Part shown: positions 27,806-34,993 of the stretch, one piece after another | Numbering within the stretch: position 1 is the first letter of the stretch | Layout: the number at the start of each line of letters is the position of its first letter | The notes under the pieces: generated by a model | The model's input: the letters and a program-made list of their open reading frames with translations, nothing else | Database searches by the model: none | Told to the model about the DNA's origin: nothing | Assembly (NCBI RefSeq): GCF_013266695.1 | Contig: NZ_JABRXF010000002.1 | Coordinates: 186,001 to 250,000, forward strand | DNA from: Hongsoonwoonella zoysiae | GTDB lineage: Bacteria > Pseudomonadota > Alphaproteobacteria > Rhizobiales > Stappiaceae | DNA length: 64,000 nucleotides | Direction of reading: 5' to 3' | Made by a program: the position numbers and the translations under genes

Positions 27806-29674
27806 TTAACCCGTGGAGCGCCCGAGCAGGGCTTCCCGAAGGCGCCTGTCCTCGCCGTGTGCGTCATGGCCGAAGCGGATGTCGCCATCCTCGGTGATCC
27901 AGGCCGATTGATAGATCACGATGACCATTGCGTCATCGCGCGGTTGAAAGGTGATGGTTTCGCCCCGCTTCACCAGATCCTCAAAGCCGTTCACCGGCAT
28001 GACGCGCGGGTCGACGAGGTTGGCGAGCAAACCCAGCCCCTCCACCAGCCCGAAACCGGAAGCGGGTAGATAGGGATTGCAATAGTCGTGCGCCTCCGGC
28101 GCCCTGGGAATATCGAAAAGGAAGAGGTTTGCCCCGTTGGTGAAGCGTATCCTGAAGCGGCCCAGCGGATTTTCGGCGCCCGGCGCCAGCAGGATATCGA
28201 AATCGTCTTGCCTGGCGGCAATATCGCGATTTGAGAATTCGGGCCAGGGAAAGGCCGAAAGCGGCGCGGACGCATTGTCGATGCGCATCGAATATCCGCG
28301 TTTTTCAAGTGCGGCGGGTTCCGTCCTCAACTCCTCCAGCAGTTCGTCGCTTATATAGTCGGCCGGCACGCGCCAGACGGGGTTGACCGTCACTTCCCTC
28401 AGGCTGCCGGCGTTGATCGCGGCATTGCGGTCCGGACAATTCGGATAGGCGGCAATGGTCGCGCGGACGCGGCCGTTTTCGATGAATTGCAGAAGGTTCT
28501 GCTGCTTGTCGACAAGAAGCGCGACGCCCTGGATCAATTCGGGCAGCCATCGCTGGCGCTCCATCGCCAGTTCGATCTGTTCCACCCGGCGCTCTATAGG
28601 AATGTTGAAGGCGATCGTCGTCTGCCGGTCGAGGCGCCCTGTCGGGGAAATGCCGTAACGTGCCTGGGCCTTGCGCAGGGCGTCGGCCAGGGCCGCGTCG
28701 AATGGCTCGTTCGCGCCAGCGAATGAAGTGTCGAGAAGACCCTCCAAGGCCAGCCGGCGCCGCAGCGCCGCCACTCGCGGGCCTTTTGCGCCGGCGCCGA
28801 TCTCCGGGCCCGGCGCCAGCATCTTGAAGCCGCCCTGCAGATCGATCAGGCGGTAGAACGTCAGGTGGCGACGCAATGCGCGGTAGGTCGGGTTGTAGGG
28901 CTCCCAGGCTTCGAAGAAATCCGCAAGGTCGCCAAGCTGCATGAGCGCGCGCAGCACATTCGCCCCGTCGACCGGTTTGCGCGGCATATAGGCGGATGGA
29001 TAGACCATGCGCGGGACGACCCGCCCGACCTTGATATCCTCGGCGAAGCGGAGAAAATGCGCCGAAAACAACAGCTCGATCCGCGCCAGAACCGCCTTGC
29101 TCGCCGTGTCGGTGTTCCCGCCGGTTTCGCGGAGGAAGGAAAGCGGATAGCTGCCGGCAGGCAGCCCGTCGAAAGCGGAACGTTCCATGCGGGCCAGCAG
29201 AAGAGGAATATTGTTCGTGCCAATCCATAAAGGCGTGCTGTCGCGCCCGTGGTAGAAAGCCGAGAGGTCGTCGCGCCTGGCGCGTATGGGCAGGGGCAGG
29301 CTTGCCTCGTCACCGAGTTGCCGGCGTATTTCGCCGATCACATCTTTGGGGTGTACGGACGATGGGGCCGGAGCGTATCCCGTCGAGGGTGGATCGGCTT
29401 GGGCGACGAGGACCGGGTCTGAAGCGCTTATCGATCGGGTTGAAACACCCGATCGATAAGAATTCGCTTCTGCATCTATATATCGAGCATATTCTTGTCG
29501 TTCAGTTTGACCCGGTCTGAACGAAACAGGTTCCAGTGCCGAACTTTCGGAAATGTTCGAAAAGATTACTGCGATTGTGGAGATAAAGTATATAATACTA
29601 CTGAATATTAACAATTTTAAATGCAGCCTCACGAAAAGAACCTCCAACAACTGCAGCCGAACACTGATGAGCAT
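27806..29674 (-). CDS. YcbB/LdtD-like L,D-transpeptidase homologue with degenerate active site
   Basis: Envelope protein of 622 residues with the layout of YcbB/LdtD. It has a hydrophobic N-terminal anchor (LLIFSSIIYFISTIAVIFSN), a scaffold domain (about 150-280), a PG_binding_1 repeat (about 300-350, KGPRVAALRRRLALEG), and a YkuD-like C-terminal domain with the family lead-in REVTVNPVWRVPADYI and GAENPLGRFRIRF. The expected catalytic box is missing: where family members have HGTP...LF...RA.SHGC[IV]R, this reads NGANLFLFDIPRA, then AHDYCNPYLPASGFGLVE. The catalytic His is replaced (Asn513 or Phe520, depending on alignment) and the nucleophile Cys is either Phe541 or displaced to Cys532. It may be a scaffold or pseudoenzyme, or a divergent enzyme. 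The reading frame is intact throughout. No strong ribosome site is seen at the chosen ATG. Confidence 0.85.
   Translation of the reverse strand: MLISVRLQLLEVLFVRLHLKLLIFSSIIYFISTIAVIFSNISESSALEPVSFRPGQTERQEYARYIDAEANSYRSGVSTRSISASDPVLVAQADPPSTGYAPAPSSVHPKDVIGEIRRQLGDEASLPLPIRARRDDLSAFYHGRDSTPLWIGTNNIPLLLARMERSAFDGLPAGSYPLSFLRETGGNTDTASKAVLARIELLFSAHFLRFAEDIKVGRVVPRMVYPSAYMPRKPVDGANVLRALMQLGDLADFFEAWEPYNPTYRALRRHLTFYRLIDLQGGFKMLAPGPEIGAGAKGPRVAALRRRLALEGLLDTSFAGANEPFDAALADALRKAQARYGISPTGRLDRQTTIAFNIPIERRVEQIELAMERQRWLPELIQGVALLVDKQQNLLQFIENGRVRATIAAYPNCPDRNAAINAGSLREVTVNPVWRVPADYISDELLEELRTEPAALEKRGYSMRIDNASAPLSAFPWPEFSNRDIAARQDDFDILLAPGAENPLGRFRIRFTNGANLFLFDIPRAPEAHDYCNPYLPASGFGLVEGLGLLANLVDPRVMPVNGFEDLVKRGETITFQPRDDAMVIVIYQSAWITEDGDIRFGHDAHGEDRRLREALLGRSTG
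29427..29460. repeat. Perfect 14-bp inverted repeat inside the YcbB-like coding region
   Basis: CTTATCGATCGGGT (29427-29440) and ACCCGATCGATAAG (29447-29460) form a perfect stem with a 6-base loop, about 72 codons into the gene. The encoded stretch is low-complexity linker (SYRSGVSTRSIS), so the repeat is not forced by a protein motif. Confidence 0.7.
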
Positions 29675-30017
29675 TGGTGGGTTTTGTCATGATGATTAAA
29701 GGTTATTCTGATCATTCTTGAAAGGAAATTCTCGAACTCGCGTAAAGCGATCGAAATGCATGGAAATAATTCCAGTTTCCGTTATGGGATGCAACCCTTG
29801 ATAGAATTACGAGGGGGTTCGTGCGCCGCAAGTCTTCGGCCTGCGGTCGGGGCGTGAAAAAGAAGTATGGCGCGAAGCCCCGGGGCGATGAAGCGATTGT
29901 GTCCGTTTCGGGGCGCGGTTCCTTTGCCAAGAGCGAAGAGCGGGATTAGGGTCTGGTTTCCGGGGCCTGGACCCTGAATTTGCCCTTACGACGATCCCGG
30001 TCCCGATTGAGGAAGCC
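29675..30017. other. AT-rich intergenic region between YcbB-like and FKBP-rhodanese genes
   Basis: About 340 bases between divergent genes, AT-rich from about 29675 to 29800 and GC-rich afterwards. It must hold both promoters. I see no gene, repeat or known element in it. The ribosome site of the FKBP gene (GAGGAAG) is at its right end. Confidence 0.45.
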
Positions 30018-30776
30018 ATGTTCAAGTTTTTCGCCGCATTCGCTCTCGCCATCGCCCTGGCCTTTCCGGCAGCTGCGCAGGAATTGCAGATCAGGGACAT
30101 CGTCAAGGGAACGGGAGAGGAAGCGGCCGTCGGCAGGACGGTGACCGTTCACTATACGGGCTGGCTGGAAGACGGCACGAAGTTCGATTCAAGCCTGGAC
30201 AGGGGACAGCCGTTCGAATTCACGCCGGGCACGGGCCGCGTGATACGCGGCTGGGAACAGGGCGTCATCGGCATGCGCGTCGGCGGCAAGCGGGAACTCG
30301 TCATCCCGCCGGAGCTTGGCTACGGCAGCCGCGGCGCCGGCGGCGTCATTCCGCCCGATGCCACGCTGCGCTTCGAGATCGAACTGCTGGACGTCAAGGC
30401 GCCGAAATTCTCCTCGCTCGATAATTCCGGGCTCAAGGGAAAGATCGAAGAAGGCGCGACCGTCATAGACATCCGCCGCCCGGATGAGTGGCAGTCCACG
30501 GGCGTGGTGGAAGGAAGCCGGCTCCTCACCTTTTTCGACGAAGGCGGCCAGGTCAATCCGGATTTTCTGGAGGATCTTTCGGTGGTCGCCGGCAAGGACG
30601 ACGATATCGTTCTCATCTGCCAGCAGGGGGTGCGTTCGCTTCTTGTCTCCAGGCTTTTGTCGGAGCGGCTCGGCTATTCGAAAATCAGCCATGTCTCTGC
30701 CGGCATCGCGAGCTGGATCGGCGAGGGCAACCCGGTCGTTCAGGCCGAGCAACCGGAAAAATGCTGGCTTTGCTGA
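30018..30776 (+). CDS. Secreted FKBP-type peptidyl-prolyl isomerase fused to a rhodanese domain
   Basis: Periplasmic protein of 252 residues made of two domains. The signal peptide [20 protein letters not shown] is followed by an FKBP domain (about 25-125) with [65 protein letters not shown], which carries the aromatic PPIase pocket intact. Residues about 135-245 form a rhodanese-like domain ([21 protein letters not shown]) with active-site Cys201 in the loop CQQGVRS and a closing segment [14 protein letters not shown]. The protein ends CWLC, a CxxC-like pair. The fusion suggests folding catalysis coupled to thiol/sulfane chemistry; function is inferred. It stands alone. Confidence 0.88.
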   Translation: MFKFFAAFALAIALAFPAAAQELQIRDIVKGTGEEAAVGRTVTVHYTGWLEDGTKFDSSLDRGQPFEFTPGTGRVIRGWEQGVIGMRVGGKRELVIPPELGYGSRGAGGVIPPDATLRFEIELLDVKAPKFSSLDNSGLKGKIEEGATVIDIRRPDEWQSTGVVEGSRLLTFFDEGGQVNPDFLEDLSVVAGKDDDIVLICQQGVRSLLVSRLLSERLGYSKISHVSAGIASWIGEGNPVVQAEQPEKCWLC

Positions 30777-31092
30777 GACGCGGCCGGAGCGGGTGTCGAA
30801 AATTTACCTTGCTGCCTGTGAGATGCCACCGAACTGGCTGGAACGGCCGATTTCGACCTACGGCAACCGCCGAAATTAACGTAAACAAGATAAATAGAAA
30901 GCTGTCCCCAGTTGGGGATAGTTTAAAAATATCGAGATGATACCTTGAAATTCGAGGTATTTCTGAGTTTTTAATCGAACCAAAATCAGATTATATAAAA
31001 TGTTTAATAATCCATTTTATCGAATATACACCTGTTTGCGTTGAAATTTGCCTGTTGGGGCTATGAAGCCTCGAAATAACAGGCAGCAGGTC
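30777..31092. promoter_or_regulatory. AT-rich intergenic region with two dyads, upstream of the Tad-like genes
   Basis: About 315 bases, the most AT-rich stretch in the window. It contains TCCCCA-GT-TGGGGA (30905-30918) and the dyad ATACCT...AGGTAT (30940-30960), followed by a TATA-rich block (about 30990-31020). This is a plausible promoter/operator region for the three downstream pilus-like genes; no factor is identified. Confidence 0.4.
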
Positions 31093-32511
31093 ATGAATAC
31101 CATTCTATCCCGGTTGACCCGACGGTTGCGTGGTTTCTCCCGTCACGGACGCGGTGCGGCAGCGGCTCCGGTTATGGCCGCTTCGCCTATCGCCGCCTAT
31201 TGCAATGCGCCTTCGCCACATCATTCCGCTTCATCCAGCGCCGGCTCGAAAGCAGGTCGGCCTGCCATCCTGGGCGCGGTGTTTCGTATGCTCCTTTCGA
31301 ATCGTGCCGGCAATATCGCCGTGACCACGGCATTTGTGCTGCCGGTCGTTATCGGCGGCTTCGGCCTCGGCGCCGAAGTGGGTTACTGGTATTTCACGCA
31401 AAGGAAACTGCAAAACGCCGCGGATGTCGCCGCTTATTCCGGCGCAGCCCAGCTCAGAGCGGGCCAGACGTATAGCGTGATCAGCAGTGCGGCCGAGGCG
31501 GCGGCGCTCGAGACGGGATACAAGGCGTCCATCGGCTCGATCTCGACGAGCTGGCCGGCCACGACCGGGGCTTTCGCGGGCGACCCGAAGACTGTCGAAG
31601 CGGCCATCCAGGAGAATGTGCCCCGGCTGTTCACCTCGCTGTTTCTCGGGGGAAACGTGCAGATTTCGGCGCGTGCCGTTGCCCGGATCGACCGTGTGGC
31701 GCCAACCTGTATCCTGGCGCTTCATCCCAGCGCATCCGGTGCCGTCACATTTATCGGCTCGGCCAATGCGTCTCTTGAATCCTGCAACGTCCATGCGAAT
31801 TCGACCGCGGATGACGCGGTGCTCGTATCCGGCAGCGGCAGGGTCAGTACGCCATGCGTTTCCTCGGTGGGGCAGGTTTCCGCGACCTCGGGGCTGTCGA
31901 TGACCGAATGCGCGTCGGCGCTGGAATATATCGATCCCATCGCAGACCCTTTCGCGTCGGTGCCTGAACCGTCGACCGTCGGGCCTTGCGAACCGGTAAA
32001 CGTCTTCGCTGGCCCTCCGTCATCCAGTTATGTGATCTCGCCGGGCCGGTACTGCGGCGGCTTGTCCTTGAAGCGCCGGGTGGAAATGAGCGCCGGCGTC
32101 TATGTGGTGGACGGCGGAATTTTCGAGATCACGTCAACCGCCAATGTGAGGGGCACCGGTGTGACCGTTTTCCTGACCAATGGCGCGACGCTCAGTTTCG
32201 CCGGCACCGCGGACATTCGCCTCACCGCACCTACCACGGGCACATACGCCGGCATACTCATCTTCGGTGATCGTGACGATCCCAATGCGACCCATATCGT
32301 AAATGGCGACTCCACATCCTACCTCGATGGAGCGGTCTACATTCCCTCCGGCCATGTGGAATTTGCCGGCAGCAACTCCACCTCGGGCGGTTGCACCCAG
32401 GTGGTCGCAAATACGATCGAGATCACAGGGAGCACCGGGCTTGGCGGCGACTGTACCGGTGCGGGCTTCAACAATATCCAGTCCGAGCAGATCGTAGCTC
32501 TTGTTGAGTGA
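31093..32511 (+). CDS. TadG-like protein (pilus assembly TadE/G-type N-terminus, large exported domain)
   Basis: 472 residues. The TadE/TadG-like anchor, about 75 residues in, reads NRAGNIAVTTAFVLPVVIGG, then GLGAEVGYWYFTQRKLQNAADVAAYSGA. It is typical of TadG-type minor pilins of Flp/Tad systems. The rest (about 200-472) is a repetitive beta-rich domain with several cysteines (VTFIGSANASLESCNVHANS, SYLDGAVYIPSGHVEFAGS), reminiscent of right-handed parallel-beta folds seen in TadG relatives. The start is uncertain: ATG at 31093 has AGCAGG upstream, and in-frame ATGs lie at 31048 and 31063. It is the first of three genes with no tad secretion ATPase nearby. Confidence 0.75.
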   Translation: MNTILSRLTRRLRGFSRHGRGAAAAPVMAASPIAAYCNAPSPHHSASSSAGSKAGRPAILGAVFRMLLSNRAGNIAVTTAFVLPVVIGGFGLGAEVGYWYFTQRKLQNAADVAAYSGAAQLRAGQTYSVISSAAEAAALETGYKASIGSISTSWPATTGAFAGDPKTVEAAIQENVPRLFTSLFLGGNVQISARAVARIDRVAPTCILALHPSASGAVTFIGSANASLESCNVHANSTADDAVLVSGSGRVSTPCVSSVGQVSATSGLSMTECASALEYIDPIADPFASVPEPSTVGPCEPVNVFAGPPSSSYVISPGRYCGGLSLKRRVEMSAGVYVVDGGIFEITSTANVRGTGVTVFLTNGATLSFAGTADIRLTAPTTGTYAGILIFGDRDDPNATHIVNGDSTSYLDGAVYIPSGHVEFAGSNSTSGGCTQVVANTIEITGSTGLGGDCTGAGFNNIQSEQIVALVE

Positions 32512-32539
32512 GATGAGCTGGAATGGGGGAGAAATAACG

Positions 32540-32968
32540 ATGCGTATCAAAACCTTGCTAAGGGCCTTCGCCGGTAACGAGCGTGGCATGGCCGCGGTCG
32601 AGATGGGCTTGATTTTCCCGATCCTTGCCTTCGGTTTCCTGCTCATGGCGGATATCGGGACCGCCGTCGGAGGGCGGATGGAACTTGATCGCAACGTTCG
32701 CGCGGGCGTCCAGGCCGTGATGTCGAACATCAACGACCCGGACGGCATCAAGGCCTATGTGATCGCCTCCGCCGAAAACGCCACGAACCTTTCGGTCGCG
32801 GTCGACAAGACATGCAAATGCGGAGGAACGGCGGCATCCTGCACGACCTGGTGCACGAGCACGGTGCCTCCGGCCGTTTTTCTCAACATCAGCGCCGCCA
32901 AACCCTACACGGGTTACCTATTGCCGAAATTCGACCTGAAGTCGGCGACCCATGTGCAACTGCGCTAG
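32540..32968 (+). CDS. TadE-like pilus/pseudopilin protein (first)
   Basis: 142 residues. The N-terminus MRIKTLLRAFAGNERGMAAVEMGLIFPILAFGFLLMADIG is a TadE-like anchor: a short basic leader, the G-M-A-A-V-E-M-G motif that is the TadE counterpart of the prepilin processing site, then a hydrophobic helix. The exported tail has a cysteine-rich loop (CKCGGTAASCTTWC). The start at 32540 has GGGGGAG 8 bases upstream. It is 28 bases after the TadG-like gene and overlaps nothing; the next gene starts 17 bases downstream, so the three form an operon. Confidence 0.85.
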   Translation: MRIKTLLRAFAGNERGMAAVEMGLIFPILAFGFLLMADIGTAVGGRMELDRNVRAGVQAVMSNINDPDGIKAYVIASAENATNLSVAVDKTCKCGGTAASCTTWCTSTVPPAVFLNISAAKPYTGYLLPKFDLKSATHVQLR

Positions 32969-32984
32969 ATTGGAGAAACTTGTA

Positions 32985-33419
32985 ATGGCCATGTTCTTTG
33001 CCCGTCGCGGATCGGTTCGCGACGCCGCGGGTTTCCTTCGGGACCGAAGGGGCGTGGCGGCCGTCGAAATGGCATTCGTCTTGCCGCTCTTCCTGATGGT
33101 CGTTCTGGGAACGATCGAGTTCGGTCGGGCGCTGTCTGCCTGGAATCAGGCAAGCCATGCGCTTGGCAGGGTCGTACGGATCGTCAATCTCGACGCGACG
33201 ACCTCCACGTCCGAAATCGCCTCCGCCATGAGAAGCTATCTTCCCAGCGCATATGGCGACGGGCTCTCCGTTACCGCCACAAAGAAAACGATTTCCGGCG
33301 GTGAATATATCGAGATTTCCGCAAGTTTCCCGTATGAAATACGGGTGCCTTTTACAAGTTTGTCCACCCTGACGCTCAGTGTCGATACGCTTGCGCCGCT
33401 GATCAGTGCAACGAAATGA
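32985..33419 (+). CDS. TadE-like pilus/pseudopilin protein (second)
   Basis: About 144 residues. A basic leader followed by RRGVAAVEMAFVLPLFLMVVLGTIEFGRALSAWNQ is the standard TadE domain (PF07811). The exported part is short (about 90 residues) and lacks cysteines. The ATG at 32985 has GGAG 9 bases upstream; another ATG two codons on is possible. It is last in the operon. These proteins are usually minor components of Flp/Tad pili or Tad-like secretion; no TadA/B/C or Flp gene is present in this window, so they must work with machinery encoded elsewhere. Confidence 0.87.
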   Translation: MAMFFARRGSVRDAAGFLRDRRGVAAVEMAFVLPLFLMVVLGTIEFGRALSAWNQASHALGRVVRIVNLDATTSTSEIASAMRSYLPSAYGDGLSVTATKKTISGGEYIEISASFPYEIRVPFTSLSTLTLSVDTLAPLISATK

Positions 33420-33491
33420 AGATGAGTTGCGCAATGGATATGCGCTTTCGCGGCATGTTCGAAATCAAGTCTTTGATTTGATTTGATGTAA

Positions 33492-33656
33492 TCAATATTC
33501 CTTCTCGAAGAAGGCGCCGGCCTTGGTTTTTCCGTCCGCGCCCACTTCGCCGCGCAGCCTGAAGTTTTTCGAAATGTCGATATCGCCCGTCACCCGGCTC
33601 GATGCGCCGCCGGTGCCCTGTTTCACACCGAGGTAGATGTTGTCGTTTATGTAACG
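33492..33656 (-). pseudogene. Diverged duplicate of the tamB 3' end (remnant)
   Basis: On the minus strand this reads RYINDNIYLGVKQGTGGASS, then RVTGDIDISKNFRLRGEVGA, ending FFEKEY and stop. It aligns without gaps to the last ~55 residues of TamB (34994-39343), with about eight differences. The nearly identical region starts at 33495, matching 34997 in tamB, and ends at about 33656, matching about 35155. It has no start signal and no upstream beta-helix domain, so I call it a fragment. It lies 1.5 kb from the intact tamB end, on the other side of the nitroreductase gene. Its frame is still open, so it is not visibly decayed. Confidence 0.75.
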
Positions 33657-33790
33657 GTGACCTGGCATGGGCACCAAAGGTCAGCTTAAATCGTTTAGCA
33701 TAGGCGATTGCGGAAAGAAGCCGGCAGCTGATGAAGATTGCTGTCGGCGCGATGGCCGCAGCCACGTTTTGACGGCGGCGGGGAACCGAT

Positions 33791-34738
33791 ATGCTCGACA
33801 GCTCGTTGGTCGAACGGTTGATAGAAGCGGCAATTCACGCTCCATCCAGCCACAATACGCAGCCGTGGAAATTCGAAGTCCGCGGTGATCGTGTCCGCCT
33901 GCATGCGGACCGAACACGTGCGCTCCCTGTGAACGATCCGGACGGCCGGGAGCTCGTTATAAGTTGCGGTTGCGCGCTCATGAACCTTCGCGCGGCAGCC
34001 GCAAGCGAGGGGTTTGGCACCTCGGTGGCGACCACTCCTGACACACAGGTGGATGATGCGCTTGCGGAGGTTTCCTTCTCCGGGAAACCGGACAAGGCGC
34101 TCGCTACTTTGGCCAAGGCAATCGCGTTACGGCGCACCTTCCGAAAGCGCTTCGCCGGACGCGGAGTTCCCGACGATATCGTGAAGAGTTTGCAAGCCGC
34201 CGCAGAAGATGAGGGTGCGTGGTTGTTGCCTCTTCAAAGTGCCGAGACGCGCAATGCAGCGGGTGCACTTGTGGTGGAAGGTGCCCGGTTGCAGTGGGCC
34301 GATCCGAGCTGGCGGCGCGAGCTGGCTCGGTGGATGCGCCCGCGTCACAGTGGCGATGGGCTCACGCTCCCCTGGCTCGTGGCGCCGCTCGCTCGGATTG
34401 TTGTTCGCACTTTCGATATGGGAAGCAGCGTCGGAGCCAAGGATCGTGAACTCGCGATAAACTCCCCGCTTCTTGCCGTTCTTGGCACAGCCGGCGACGG
34501 TGTGGCGGACCGGCTTGCCGCAGGACAGGCCCTGGAGCGGGTACTCCTGGCGGCAGCGAGTGTCGGCCTTCAGGCATCGTATCTCAATGAACCGGTACAA
34601 GTGGCGCTACTCCGCCCCAAACTCGCAGATCTCTGTGGGCACGGTGGCCGTCCCCAATGCCTGCTCCGCCTGGGCTACACGGAAGATGACGTACCGATGG
34701 CGCCTCGAAGGCCCTTCACCCAGGTTCTGGTGAGGTAA
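33791..34738 (+). CDS. Nitroreductase-like FMN-binding oxidoreductase, Acg family
   Basis: 315 residues of the nitroreductase superfamily. The N-terminal motif LIEAAIHAPSSHNTQPWKFEV is the FMN-binding start of nitroreductases. The second half (GLQASYLNEPVQVALLRPKLADLC, and LRLGYTEDDVPMAPRRPFTQVL) matches the Acg-type subgroup known from mycobacteria and rhizobia, in which the two half-domains are divergent and catalysis is unproven. The start at 33791 has only a weak ribosome site. It is flanked on the left by a tamB 3'-end remnant and on the right by tamB itself, so it may have entered this place by a rearrangement. Confidence 0.75.
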   Translation: MLDSSLVERLIEAAIHAPSSHNTQPWKFEVRGDRVRLHADRTRALPVNDPDGRELVISCGCALMNLRAAAASEGFGTSVATTPDTQVDDALAEVSFSGKPDKALATLAKAIALRRTFRKRFAGRGVPDDIVKSLQAAAEDEGAWLLPLQSAETRNAAGALVVEGARLQWADPSWRRELARWMRPRHSGDGLTLPWLVAPLARIVVRTFDMGSSVGAKDRELAINSPLLAVLGTAGDGVADRLAAGQALERVLLAAASVGLQASYLNEPVQVALLRPKLADLCGHGGRPQCLLRLGYTEDDVPMAPRRPFTQVLVR

Positions 34739-34970
34739 AGAGGCCGCCCGCACCTCGCGACCAGAACTCTCGCGGCCCCTCCGGCTGGTTCGCACCCGTT
34801 CGCCAGCGCCACAAAATGCCATTGATCACTGGCCGGCCGTCGATACGCTCAAAACCGCGAACCTTTGCCGGCAAGGGCGGCCGGATAACGAATCACTCAA
34901 AATCGCTTATACTGAAATGTTCAATCCCAATCTCTTTTCGGAGCTTGAATAAAACTCCCGAAAATTTGCA

Positions 34971-34987
34971 CCCCCCTTTTTGGAGGG
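34971..34987 (-). terminator. Weak terminator-like hairpin after tamB
   Basis: On the minus strand CCCTCC and GGGGGG flank an AAAAA loop (one G-T wobble), 6 bases after the tamB stop. An AT-rich stretch follows. Short, so only a modest candidate. Confidence 0.35.
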
Positions 34988-34993
34988 CGTCAC

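Noticed and set aside
33420-34993. Transposon or prophage as carrier of the nitroreductase gene
   Set aside because: No transposase, terminal repeats, integrase or tRNA; only the tamB remnant hints at rearrangement.
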